From positions 38,865-67,496 of the forward strand of contig NW_014578722.1 in assembly GCF_000485595.1 (NCBI RefSeq): 28,632 nt of DNA, read 5' to 3'. Position numbers and translations under genes: made by a program. This DNA is from Priapulus caudatus. Taxonomy: Eukaryota; Priapulida; Priapulimorpha; Priapulimorphida; Priapulidae. The notes under the pieces were generated by a model. It was not told the origin of the DNA, did no database searches, and saw only the letters and a list, made by a program, of their open reading frames with translations. This document shows positions 1 through 11,374 of this stretch, piece after piece. Within the stretch, counting starts at the first letter, position 1. Every line of letters starts with the position of its first letter.

Positions 1-137
1 AAGGGGTTTGAATCAGTGCAGGGAATATGATTCAGTGTGCCGCTACGCGGCGTTGTTCGCGCTTCGCGCGGATCCGAGCTGCCAATCATCCAGATTATAT
101 TATACACATGAGTGAGAACGCTACGAAATTTGAACGG
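1..137. other. Unassigned flank
   Basis: Mixed-composition sequence with GC-rich palindromic bits near 40-80. A short open frame here runs on into the following CT repeat and carries no recognisable domain, so I do not call it a gene. I see no RNA gene or element end. Confidence 0.5.
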
Positions 138-286
138 CGCCTCTCTCTCCCCCTCCCTCTATCTGTTCCTCTGTCTCTCACTGTCTCTCTCGTGTCTCTC
201 TCTGTCTCTGTTGCTCTTTCTCTCTGTCTCTCGGCCGTTGTATGTTTCTCTCGTGCGCGCGCCCTCTCTCTCTCTGTTCGTCTCTA
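138..286. repeat. CT-rich imperfect microsatellite
   Basis: About 150 bp of (CT)n interrupted by G and short C runs. It is strand-asymmetric (pyrimidines on the plus strand). Open frames across it in several phases are a by-product of the repeat, which contains no stop codons. Confidence 0.9.
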
Positions 287-661
287 TGAGATTTACATAC
301 TACAAATTCTATATGAGAATGTATAGAAATATTCATGCTATATACAAACAATGACGACGTAATAATCACATAATAATCACATATAGGTAGCCTAGTATGT
401 TGAGTATATCCTAGGCGTTGTTGATAGCCGTAGGAGTCGGTGCTATATATGCGTATATATAAGGGTTGGACCGTCAAGGTAACTGCGAGCAGGCGAGTTC
501 CAAGTTTTTCTGCGAAGTTTTTCTGCACGGCAGCAATCAGGGCCCCCCTCGACCGCAGGGGTAGACGAAGTTTTTGCTATAAGCAGCACGCTGGCACGAT
601 GTAATATATGCAAAAATGCTGTACGTAGGCTCTGGTACTTTTCCATATAGAAAGTCCACTT
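287..661. other. Unassigned unique sequence
   Basis: AT-rich then mixed DNA. The stretch around 500-535 holds a short near-direct duplication (a TTTTTCTGC motif twice). No coding exon, RNA gene or transposon end was recognised. It abuts the first unit of the ~820-bp repeat at about 662. Confidence 0.5.
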
Positions 662-1391
662 ATCCAAAGTCAAAGCAATTGGTGTAGACTATAACGAAAG
701 CATATTGCAGCGACTGTGAAAGCGAACGCTTTAGCACTAGCGCCACTATACTAATTAGTATTATTTGCTGTAACAAACAATAGAAGGCTTACACATGTGT
801 GGCGTATGAAGGTTGTTTTGTTTGTGAACATGCAGAAATACCTGAGAATGTTATGTAGTACACAGTTACGTGAAACGACACACATGATATCCAGGACCGA
901 CAAGACAGTATCATGAAGACCATGTTATGCTATCACCTGTCCCTGCTTCCTTACTAATGCTAGGCAATTTCACAAATGCAGTTATGTGCATATCTGAATA
1001 GATGATTTCATTACCTTGACAATTATATATAACATTTATATATATGATATATAGGTATAATTTCATATATATTCACTGCTAAAATTACACGAAGGCAACT
1101 TGTGCGAAACGTAAATAATACGCTCGCATTCATTTGCAGGAAAGCTTAAGATTTCAAGAAATCACCTAAAAAATGGGTAGTTACTGCCTTCATGAATTGT
1201 GATATTGCGCGGAGAATGGTTGTGGCGTATTGGCGGTTATTGGGGGTTAATTCGCAGAACGTGTGCGCGTTTCCCGCTGAATTGCATAAGCCTACCGAAT
1301 TTGGCAAATTATGTTTTAAATATGAAAAGCCCTAGCCTTTATTCATGCACGTACGACAAATCAACACAATTCTTTGAACCTCAACTGACCA
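662..1391 (+). repeat. Partial unit of ~820-bp tandem repeat, copy 1
   Basis: This stretch aligns almost without gaps to units at 9873-10690, 10696-10970 and 16333-17140. Shared landmarks in order are TCCAAAGTCAAAGCAATTGG, ACACATGTGTG, GTTACGTGAAACGACACACA, the AT-rich core near 1020-1065, and TTTTAAATATGAAAAGCCC near 1313. It stops at about 1391, where the other copies continue. Differences from the other clean copies are mainly C<->G substitutions. The unit has no recognised family. It could be a satellite or part of a larger mobile element. Confidence 0.85.
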
Positions 1392-1555
1392 TGCTTAGCC
1401 AGCGTGCGTGCAGTTACCGCACCGCAGACCTGTGTAGCAGGTCTATTGTAGCAGGACTATTGTAGAAATGAAGTATTAATTGTGGGACTTGTCTTCTACA
1501 CTAGGGTCCAATATAGTTGGTGCTTGCCAGTTTCCTGTAATTCATGTCTTGCATA
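1392..1555. other. Unassigned spacer
   Basis: Short unique sequence between the repeat unit and the GT tract. It contains two close copies of a TGTAGCAGG(T/A)CTATTGTAG motif at 1433-1465. No gene is supported. Confidence 0.5.
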
Positions 1556-1618
1556 ATGATAATGTGTGTGTGTGTGTGTGCGTGCTTGCGTGCGTGCGTG
1601 TGTGTGTGTGTGAGAGAT

Positions 1619-1656
<38 letters not shown>

Positions 1657-1920
1657 TGCGTGTGTGGTGTGTGTGTGGTGTGGTGTGTGTGTGTGTGTGT
1701 TGTGTGATGATAGAAAGAGCAGAAGAAAAGATAAGCGAGAAGAAGGAAGAGAGAGAGAGAGAAAGAGATAAGCGAGGAGCGAGGGAGAAGAGAGATAAGA
1801 TAAGGCGAGGAGAGAGGAGAGAGAGAGCAGAGAGAGAGCGAACGAGAGAGAGAGAGAGGGGGGAGAGACAGCGTGCGTGTGCGTGTGTGTGTGTTAGAGA
1901 GAGAGAGAGAGAGAGAGAGA

Positions 1921-1951
<31 letters not shown>

Positions 1952-2026
1952 GAGAGACACGGCGTGCGTGTGTGTGTGTTAGTAGAGAGAGAGAGAGAAA
2001 GAGAGACGCAGCGTGCGTGCGTGTAC

Positions 2027-2075
<49 letters not shown>

Positions 2076-2141
2076 CGTGTGTGTGAGAGAAGACGATAAG
2101 AGAAAGCGCGCGCGTACAGTGTGTGTGTGTGTGTGTGTGTT

Positions 2142-2182
<41 letters not shown>

Positions 2183-2263
2183 ATATAAAGAGAGAGAGGT
2201 AGAGAGAGAGAAGAGAGAGCGGCGCGAGAGAGAGAGAGAAAGATAAGCGAAGAGATAGGGGAA

Positions 2264-2296
<33 letters not shown>

Positions 2297-2988
2297 AAGG
2301 TAAGCGAGGAAAGAGGGGAAAGAGAGAGAGATAAGCGAGGAGAGAGGGGAAAGAGAGAGAGAGAAGAGAGAGATAGATAAGCGAGGAGAGAGGCAAGAAG
2401 AAAGAGAGAGAGAGAGAGCGAGAGAGAAGAAATATAGAGACGAAAGATAGAGAGGGAGATAAGCGAGAGAAGGAGAAGAGAGCGAGAGAGCAGAGAACCG
2501 AGACGAAGCAGAGAGAGACGAGAGAGAAGACGATAACCCGAGGAGAGAAGGGCACCCAGAAGAGACGAGAGAGATAAAGAGGAGCGCGCGCGCGCTGTGC
2601 TGTGTGTGTGTGTGTCAGTGTGTGTGGTGTGTCTGTGTGTGTGTTGTAGTGTTGTGTGTGATAATGAGAGAGAGGCAGAGAGAGAGAGAAAGAGAGAGCC
2701 CACGAGAGAGAGAAGAAGAAAGAAAGTAGAGGAGAGATAAGCGAGGAGAGAGGAAAAGACAGCGAGAGAGAGAGAGACGAGAGAAAGAGAGAGAGCGCGC
2801 GAGAGAGAGAGAAAGATAAGCGAAAGAGAGAGGGGAAAGCAGAGAGAGAGACGAGAGAGAGAGAAGAGAAAGAGAAAAGTAAGCGAGAGAAGAGGGGAAA
2901 AGCGAGGAGAGAGAGATAAGCGAGAGAAGAGGAAATGAGTGAGCAGAGAGAGAGAATAGATAAGCGAGGAGCAGAGGAAAGAGAGAGC

Positions 2989-3021
<33 letters not shown>

Positions 3022-3367
3022 CGCGAGAGAGAGAAGAGAAAGATAGACGAGAGAAGATAGAGAGAGCTAATCCGACGGACGAGAGGGAACACGAGAAGGA
3101 GAGAGAGAGCAGAGAGAGAGAGAGAAATATAGCGAGGAGAGAGGCAAAGAGAGAGCAGAAAATGAGAAGAGAGAGAAGAGAAGAGAAGGAATAGAGAAGA
3201 GCAGACGAGAGAGAAGAACAAGAGCGAGAGAGAGACAGAGCAGCAGAGAGAGAGAGACAAGAGCGAGAGAGAAGAGAGAAAGAGAGAAAAAGAGCAGGAA
3301 GAATAAAGAGAAGAGGCGCGCTCGCGCGCGGCGCGCGCTAGTGTGTGTGTGTGTGTATAAATAGAGC

Positions 3368-3400
<33 letters not shown>

Positions 3401-3668
3401 CCGCGAGACGAGAGAAGAGAAAGAGAGAGAAAGAGAGAGAGAAAGAAAGATTAAGAGAGAGAGATAAGCGCGAGGAGAAGAGGGAGACAGAGAGAGAGAG
3501 AGAGAGAGAGAGGAGAAGAGAGAGAAAGATAAGCGAGGGAGAGAGGGAAGAGGGAAAGAGAGAGGAGAGAGAGAGAGAAAGCGAGAAGAGGGAAAGAGAG
3601 AGAGAGAGAGAATAAACGATGAGAGAGGAAAGAGAGAGAGAGAGCAGAAAGAGAAGCAGAGAGAGACT
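1556..3668. repeat. 2.1-kb compound GT/GA microsatellite, almost pure purine on the plus strand
   Basis: Blocks of (GT)n at about 1560-1612, 1657-1710, 1870-1893, 2027-2086, 2117-2181, 2597-2660 and 3341-3358 alternate with long (GA)n. The GA part is not simple. The motif GATAAGCGAGGAGAGAGG recurs with small changes at roughly 1730, 1766, 2242, 2330, 2376, 2458, 2735, 2814, 2917, 2956, 3464 and 3527, so a higher-order minisatellite lies inside it. Homopurine:homopyrimidine DNA of this length can form triplexes and alternating GT can form Z-DNA. Long open frames on both strands are artefacts of the repeat. Confidence 0.93.
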
Positions 3669-3671
3669 AAA

Positions 3672-5320
3672 ATATACTCTACGACTACACTTACACAGCA
3701 AGTTCTTTATGCAGAAATGGCAATTTGCTAATTAGCGTAAAAACCAGAGATTAAGTAGGAAATTTGATCAGAATTAGCCGAAATGGCCAGAATTCTAACA
3801 TATGAAATTTGGCGAGCGTCATCGCCTTCCAGTACAAAGTGAAAGGGCATACGCATCGACCGAACTTTGTAGAGTATCCACATGAAATGCTTAAGTAGGA
3901 GTGCCTTAAACTGAAAAGCCTAAAGGAAATAGCATGACAGATGTATCGGACCAGCTCGTTCTTCGACGAAACATGATATAGACATATTGTGTAGCTGAGG
4001 GATCCAATTTCAGTAGCGGTTGCATCAGCGTCGCATTTACATATATGATAATATAATGATATTCCGTCCCCAATGCAATCATTACACATATACAAACTTG
4101 TCCCAGAGTCATCTCCTTGCAACCGAAACAAACGTGTTCATTCCTAATAATTTCATACATTGTCATATTCTGTTATGAATGTGGTATATATATTTGGTAT
4201 GATTAAATAGCATATCCTACCAAATTACAATGTTATCTCCAGCACAAAGGAAATAACAATAATACTCTCAAAAGAATAATAGAGATATATATGCTGGCTT
4301 TCTGACATTTCTGTCAAAAACTGTAAGCTGTAATGCATTTCATTACCATTCGTATAGGCGTCAGCATTTACACATATCATTGAACTTTATCATTCGTCAT
4401 GAATAATGACCATAGATGTCGCGACAGCGAGCTTGTGTACGAGAAATGAGATAACATTTCCGTACGCTAACGTCATATCATGGCATTTCATACATCTGCT
4501 GTTTGCATATATATAGCCGACTATGCAGCCGCTGTAAAAACGACGGCTTTTATTGTATCACATGATCTGGAGCGCTGTTACTGAATTTAGAACTCACATG
4601 AGGTTCACCAGTCTTATCTCAGCGTTACACCATTGAATATAGTACGAACTACGTGCTTGAAGAATAAGAGAACAATACGTCCCAATTAAAACAACTGTTC
4701 TTGACATACAAATATGAAGATATAATCTGCGTGCCTCATAGCCACACGCTCCGCCCGATGCATGCGTCAGGTACCCGCACAATTTATATGAATGCTATTT
4801 GCTTGAAGAACCGTAAACTGGGAATCACATATCCTGCTCCCTTCTTCTAGCACAGACCATGTCTTTCTGACACAGAAGCATAGATAACACGGCAATAGCT
4901 TTCGAACAATGCTTTTTGTCTTTCCGTAGCAATATGAACTATATTATGACTTCATATACTATACTAAGAATGCCTGCAATGCTACTGACAATGAAGGAAA
5001 AACTGAATTATTTAATCATACTATATATCTTTCTGAGATACCATATCCTGAATTATGTTCTCTTACTATGGTACACAAAGTAACTGCCTCATAGGACTTC
5101 ATTCATACCATATATAAGCCGATACATTGTCTAAACTTCATTGCAACACGTTGAGCACACTCCTTCAGGCAATGTAATCCCTGCAGCTACGGAATACAGA
5201 AAGCAGAGTTTTTCAGGAAACATGATAATCACTCGAATATAAAGTATTGATACTCACATGAAGGGTGAGATATTGGAATGTCAAGACTGCACTAAATAGT
5301 AGGACTAGACTTACAGGCAA
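3672..5320. repeat. Segment D, first copy (duplicated at 13349-14930)
   Basis: This 1.65-kb segment aligns end to end with 13349-14930. Examples are ACGACTACACTTACA at the start, the GTCATCGCCTTCCA block near 3818, and CATTACACATATA near 4080. Relative to its twin it carries many extra single bases and is longer overall. Its two ends share a short motif (GGCAAGTTCTTA...GCAGAAATGGCAATTT), so D may itself be a repeated module. I see no conserved protein in any frame. The short ORFs are not preserved between the two copies. Confidence 0.8.
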
Positions 5321-7723
5321 GTTGCTTAAGTCATAAATACATTTTCATTAGCGACTAAAACCAGATTAACTAGGAAATCTTGACAAATCAGTTATGCTGC
5401 ATATCCTGAATAGATCATTTCATTAGCTGACATGGAATATATATCGAAATTTATATACATATATATGATATCATATATAATTTTTGATATATATTCACTG
5501 CATAAAATCATAGACGAGAAGTTCTGGGAAACGTAAATATACAGTCGCATTTATTTGTGCAGGAAACCTCTGATATTTCAAGAAAATCATCTACAAAATT
5601 GCGTAGTTATAGCTTCATCAATTGATGTTCGCGTAATTGTTTGTGCTTACTGAGCGTTAATCTGGGTTAATTACATGAGATCTGGCGCGTTCTCCGCCTG
5701 AATATGATAAACCTAACCGAATTTGGCAAATTGATGTTTTAAATATGAAAACCCATAGCCCTTATTCCTGCACGTACGAGAATCAACACGAAATGCTTTG
5801 AACCTACAACTGACTAATGAGGCCAATTTTGATTTATAGCAAAGAATAGAATTCGCTGACATTAACTGAAATATCGATATTGATATTGTCTTGCGATGTA
5901 CATCCAAAGTAAAACGCAATTGGTCTATACCAATAAGCTAAGCATATTTGCAGCCACTGTAAAAAGCCGACGCTTTTAGCACTATGTCGGCAGTATAACA
6001 ATGACTATTACGTTCCTCTAACAGACATTACAAGGCTTACACATGTGTGTCGTATTAAGTTGTTTGTTTGTCAACATTGCAGAAATACCTCAGAAATTTT
6101 ATGTAGTACATCAGTTACTCAAATCGACACACATTTTGATATCCAGGACCTGAAAAAATCAAGACAGTAAATAATGACACCATTTTGCTATCACCTGTCC
6201 CTTGCTTACTACTTAATGCGTAGGGAATTTGACAAATCTTCAGTTATGTGCATAATGTGATAGATGATTTCAATAACCTTGACAATTATATATAATAGAT
6301 TTATATACATATATATGATATATAATAATATGATTTGATTATATTGCAATCTAAAATTACGCGCAGGCAAGTTCCTGGCGAACACCTTAAATATACATCC
6401 ATTTCATTTGCAGGAAACTTAAATTTCCAACAATCAATCTACAAATGGTAGTTATATAATTTTACTATGCTTCATCGAATTGATGATATTGCGCGGCAGA
6501 ATTGTGTTGGCTTATTGGTCAGTTCATTGGCAGTTAACTTAGCAGAACATGTGGCGCGGTTCCTGCTGAATTGCAAACGTACGAATATGCGCAAATTTGG
6601 TTTAAATATGAAGAACCCTAGCGCTACTATTCATGACGTCACGAAAATCAACCAATGCTTGTTCACCGCACTCAACTAATGCAATTTCGATTTCTTGCGA
6701 AGATAGAATCGCTGAACTACATATGAAATTTGATATTGGATATTTCCTTGGGATGTTACTAATCCAAAGTCAAAGCATTGGTCTAGACTATAACGTAAGC
6801 ATATTGCAGCCCTGTAAACAGCGACACATTTAGCACCTACCTGCATTCGTTATCACTAATTACTATCCATTTGCTCTAACAACAATTACAAGGTCTACAC
6901 AGTGTGCCGATATGAGGAGTTGTTTGTTGTCAACATGCCAGAACATACTCTTAGAATTCTAATCTAGTACACAGTTACGTGAAACACACAATGATATCCA
7001 CGAGCCGACAAGACAGTCTAATGAACACCATCTTATGTATCCACCTGTCCCTGCTTCCTTATAATGCTATTGGCGAATATTGACAAATTCATTATTGCCA
7101 TCTGAATAGATCAATTCATGCACTGCAACTTATATATAAGATTTATATACAATAATATGATGATATAAGGTATATTTGTATATATTCACCTCCTAAAGTA
7201 GACGAAGGGATAGTTATGGGAACCGTAAACCTAATACAGTCGCATTTATTTGCAGGAAACCTGATATTAAAGAAATCATCTAAAAATTGGTAGATTTAGC
7301 TGCTTCATGAATGTCGATATTGCGCAGGAATTGTTGTGCCCTATTGTGCGGTTATTGGGTGTTAATTTCGCGGAAATTTTGTCGTGTTTCGCTGAATTGC
7401 ATAAACTACCGAATTCTGGGAAATTCTGGTTTTAAATATGAAAGCCCTAGCCTTATTCATGCGCTGTACGACGAGAATCCAAAGGATGGCTTTCAACCCT
7501 CAACTTGCTAATGCCAATATGGATTTTGTGCCAGAAGAATAGAATTCGCTGACATATGGATTCCTATATTGGATATTGCTTGTGATGTTATATCAAAACT
7601 CAAAGCAATTGGTCGAGACTATTAACCGTAAGCATATTGCAGCCACGTAAAAGCGAACGCTTTAGCACCCAGCGCACTATAACTATGACTAATTATTTGC
7701 TCGTAATCAAACAAATACAAGAC
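5321..7723 (+). repeat. About three units of the ~820-bp tandem repeat, indel-rich copies
   Basis: Landmark TTTTAAATATGAAAA recurs near 5735, 6600 and 7432, giving periods of about 860 and 830 bp. Relative to clean copies at 9.2-11.2 kb and 16.3-17.3 kb, these units have many single-base insertions and deletions in random positions. The last unit is cut by the foldback element at 7729 and resumes after 9195. Reading frames in these copies should not be trusted. Confidence 0.85.
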
Positions 7724-7728
7724 TTAAA
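7724..7728. repeat. Target-site duplication, left copy (TTAAA)
   Basis: TTAAA precedes the left terminus GCCTGCGCACACGC and recurs directly after the right terminus at 9191-9195. Uninterrupted units have GGCTTACACATG at the matching place (for example near 16456), so this is a filled site. Confidence 0.65.
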
Positions 7729-8000
7729 GCCTGCGCACACGCTGTGTTTGTGCTGCCTCACCAGTCGGCCATGGCGTGGCTGATGCGACGCAGCACAAAA
7801 CGACAGCCGTGTGCGCGTGCAAACACAGCATTTCTTGGTGTTGAAATATCACACGTTTTGTATTTCTTCCACGTGTGGCAGATTCCACAGCTGTGTGCGG
7901 TGTGGCATGTGTCAAGTTCCACAACGGCTCTATGTACCGACCATAGCAGCAGTCAACGCGCGTCAACGTGATTTCTTAACTTGCGGTTGCAGGCGCGTTG

Positions 8001-8430
8001 CACTGCGTATACGGCACGGTACCGCAGATACACGCACTACGACGCAATACAACCACGTAACAACCACAGATAACACCCACGTACCCCGCCGGACACACAC
8101 GTCCGCGCGGTACACGCACGATACACGCCGGTAGCACGAAGATACACCACGTACACGCGGTACACCACCGATACACGCGGTACACCGCAGTACACGCGGC
8201 GCTACACGGACCGATACAACGGACACCGTACACGCGGTACAGACGCACGTACACCTTCGGTAAACTCGATCCACGTACATCTTGCGGGTAACACGCACTG
8301 GTATCAGTCGCGGTACAGTCGCGATAAACGCCACTCTTACCTGCGGTACCACATCACGTGCAGCACAGATACACGCCACTACTGCAGCGGTACCAGCGCA
8401 ACCGTGGCACCGCGTAGGGATGGATGACCG
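8001..8430 (+). repeat. TACACGCGG-type minisatellite, left half of foldback core
   Basis: Degenerate tandem units of roughly 11-14 bp containing GATACACG or GTACACG followed by a CGG/CAC spacer. Orientation is uniform up to about 8400 and reversed in the right half. Confidence 0.75.
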
Positions 8431-8439
8431 GTATCACTG

Positions 8440-8892
8440 CACGTGCACGTGCTGACCCTTCTGTACCGTGCCGTGTATCTCCCGTGTACCCCAGCGTGTA
8501 CGTGAGCGTGTACCCCTTGCACCGTGCGGTGTACGTGGCGTGTAGCACGCTGTACGTGCGTGTATCTGTGTGTACGTGTGTTAACTGCGTGTACTGAGCG
8601 TGTACCCGCAGTGTACGTCGTGTATCTCCATGTATACCCGCGTGTAACGTTTTGCGTGATACCCCGCGTGCACGTGGCGTCGCACATGTGCGTGTACACC
8701 AGCGTAATACGTGCGTTGTATCTTGTGTACGTGCTGAACCCGCGGTGCGTGCGTGTATTCCGCGTTTACGGCCGCGTGTACTGGTCGTTCATCCGCCTTG
8801 TACCCTCGTGTAACTGCTTGTATGCTGTATCCGCGTGTCACCCAGCGTGCATCTGTGCGGTACGTGTCGTGTATTCGCGTGTTAACGCGTGA
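8440..8892 (-). repeat. CGTGTACG-type minisatellite, right half of foldback core
   Basis: The same family of short units on the opposite strand (CGTGTAC, GCGTGTAT). The polarity switch occurs at 8400-8440, close to the element's midpoint at about 8460. Confidence 0.75.
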
Positions 8893-9190
8893 CCGCAGGT
8901 GGCGAACTCGCGCGCTTGCAACCGCAAGTTAAGATCACGTGAACTCGCTTATTCTGCTGTCTATTGGTCGGTACATAGACCGGTGTGGAACTGACACAGC
9001 CACACCGCACACGCTGTGGAAATCTTGCACACGTGGAAGAAAAATATAATACACGTTGATATTTTCCACACGCAAGAATCACCTGTGTTCTGCACGCGCT
9101 ACATCCTGTGTTTTGGCTGCGCCATCAGCCACGCGTGGCTGCGATGGCAGCAGCACAAAACAGCAATAAAAAAAAAGCGTGTGCGCAGGC

Positions 9191-9195
9191 TTAAA
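9191..9195. repeat. Target-site duplication, right copy (TTAAA)
   Basis: Matches 7724-7728 and is followed by AATGTGTCCG, the continuation of the interrupted repeat unit (ACATGTGTGCCG in intact units). Confidence 0.65.
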
Positions 9196-11225
9196 AATGT
9201 GTCCGTATTACGTTGTTCTTGTTGTCAACATTAATAAGACCGATACATTTTATGTAGTAGACAGTGACGTCAAACGACACACATGAGATGAAGGACAGAC
9301 AACACAGTCTAATGAACACCATGTTATACTATCACCTGTCCCTGCTTCCTTACTAATCCTAGGGAATTTCACAAATGCAGTGATGTGCATATCTGAATAG
9401 ATCATTTCATGACCAACAATTATATATAAGATTGATATACATATATATGAGATATATATAATCTCATATATATTCACTGCTAAAATTAGACGAAGGCAAG
9501 TTGTGGGAAACCTAAATAATAGAGTCGCATTTATTTGCAGGAAACCTTAATATTGAAAGAAATCATCGAAGAAATTGGTAGTTACTGCCTTAATGAATTG
9601 TGATATTGCGCAGAGAATTGTTGTGGCTTATTGGCGCTTATTGGGGGTTAATCCGCAGAACATCTGCGCGTTTTCCGCTACATTGCATAAACAGACCGAA
9701 TTTGGGGAATTCTCTTTTAAATATGAAAAGGCCTAGCCGTTATTCATGCACGTACGAGAAATCAACAGAATGCTTTCAACCTGAACTGACTAATGCCAAT
9801 TTCAATTTCTGCTAAGAATAGATTTCGCTGACATATGAAATTCTATATTGGATATTGCTTGGGATGTTACTATCCAAAGTCAAAGCAATTGGTCTAGACT
9901 ATAACGAAAGCATATTGCAGCGACTGTGAAAGCGAACGCTTTAGCACTATAGCGCCACTATACTAATGAGTATTATTTGCTGTAACAAACAGTAGAAGGC
10001 TTACACATGTGTGGCGTATGAAGGTTGTTTTGTTTGTAAACATGCAGAAAGACGTGACAATGTTATGTAGTACACAGTTACGTGAAACGACACACATGAT
10101 ATCGAGGACCGACAAGACAGTATAATGAAGACCATGTTATGCTATCACCTAGCTGTCCCTGCTTCCTTACTAATGCTAGGCAATTTCAGAAATGCAGTTA
10201 TGTGCATATCTGAATAGATGATTTCATGACCTTGACAATTATATATAAGATTCATATACATATATATGATATATAGGTATAATTTCATATATACTCACTG
10301 CTAAAATTACACGAAGGGAACTTGTGCGAAACGTAAATAATACACTCGCATTCATTTGCAGGAAAGCTTAAGATTTCAAGAAATCACCTCAAAAATGGGT
10401 AGTTATTGCCTTCATGAATTGTCATATTGCGCGGAGAATGGTTGTGGCGTATTTGCGGTTATTGGGGGTTAATTCGCAGAACGTGTGCGCGTTTCCCGCT
10501 GAATTGCCTAAGCCTATACCGAATTTGGCGAATTATGTTTTAAATATGAAAAGCCCTATCCCTTATTCATGCACGTACGAGAAATCAACACAATGCTTTG
10601 AACCTCAACTGACTAATGGCAATTTCGATTTCTGCGAAGAATAGAATTCGCTGACATATGAAATTCGATATTCCATATTGCTTGAAATGTTACTATCCAA
10701 AGTGAAAGCAATTCGTCTAGACTAGAACGTAAGCATATTGCAGCCACTGTAAAAGCGAACGTTGTAGCAATAGCGGCACTATACTAATGACTATTACTGG
10801 CTCTAAGCAACAATACAAGACTTACAAATGTGTGCCGTATGAACGTTGTTTTGTTTGTCAACATGCATAAAGACCTGAGCATTTTATGTAGTAGACAGTG
10901 ACGTCAAACGACACACATGAGATGAAGGACAGACAACACAGTCTAATGAACACCATGTTATACTATCACGTGTCCCTTATTCCATATTGCAGCCACTGTA
11001 AAACCGAACGGTTTAGCACTAGCCGCACTATACTAATTACTATTATTTCCTCTAACAAACAATACAACGCTTACACATGTGTGCCGTATCAAGGTTGTTT
11101 TCTTTGTCAACATGTAGAAATACCTCAAAATTTCATGTAGTACACAGTTACGTGAAACTACACACATTATATCCAGGAGGGACAAGACAGTATAATCAAC
11201 ACCATGTTATATGCTATCACCTGTC
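9196..11225 (+). repeat. About 2.5 units of the ~820-bp tandem repeat, clean copies
   Basis: TCCAAAGT anchors lie at 9873 and 10696 (period 823). The first unit is the continuation of the one split by the foldback element. A third, shortened unit begins at about 10977, where the sequence jumps from CACGTGTCCC to CCATATTGCAGCCACTG, skipping most of a unit. These copies align to 662-1391 and 16333-17370 with few gaps. An open frame of about 70-75 codons (9600-9815 and the equivalent part of 10414-10644) persists around the TTTTAAATATGAAAAG landmark, but it starts in different places and resembles no family I know. Confidence 0.88.
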
Positions 11226-11369
11226 CTCGACATAACGTCTATCGTTCAACGGCAATGGCAACTGTCAACAACAACATTATGTAACAACTAGACGATGACT
11301 ATTCGAAGGTTCTCTCACCTATGGAAAGAAATGTTTCCTGCTTTGGACTCCTCACATGGAAGAACCTTA
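11226..11369 (+). repeat. Junction segment, also present inverted at about 20.35-20.4 kb and 20.87-21.0 kb
   Basis: The sequence leaving the last tandem unit (GACATAACGTCTATCG, CGGCAATGGCAACTG, GATGACTATTCGAAG) is the reverse complement of 20870-20960. The following part (CACCTATGGAAAGAAATG through GAAGAACCTTACA) is the reverse complement of about 20325-20395. The satellite and the next module therefore occur together in more than one place. Confidence 0.75.
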
Positions 11370-11374
11370 CACTT

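Larger units (their letters stand above)
7729..9190. mobile_element. Foldback-type element with long inverted termini and mirrored minisatellite core
   Basis: The termini are GCCTGCGCACACGC and its exact reverse complement. The arms (about 7729-8000 and 8905-9190) pair over roughly 270-285 bp with mismatches and small gaps: the left CCACGTGTGGCAGATTCCAC matches the complement of right-arm sequence near 9025. Between them a tandem motif built on TACACGCGG fills the left half, and its reverse complement CGCGTGTA fills the right half, so nearly the whole element could fold back on itself. It sits within a repeat unit and is flanked by TTAAA. No transposase ORF is present; the open frames are low-complexity Arg/Thr/Val strings. 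Foldback elements such as Galileo have this architecture, but family membership is not shown. Confidence 0.8.

Noticed and set aside
1542-3701. 719-codon minus-strand open frame (Ser/Leu-rich)
   Set aside because: It is the CT strand of the GA/GT microsatellite, which lacks stop codons in most phases. The composition is that of the dinucleotide, with no domain.
7744-8892. Many overlapping ORFs of 60-138 codons inside the foldback element
   Set aside because: They occur in all frames and translate the TACACGCGG minisatellite. No transposase motifs.
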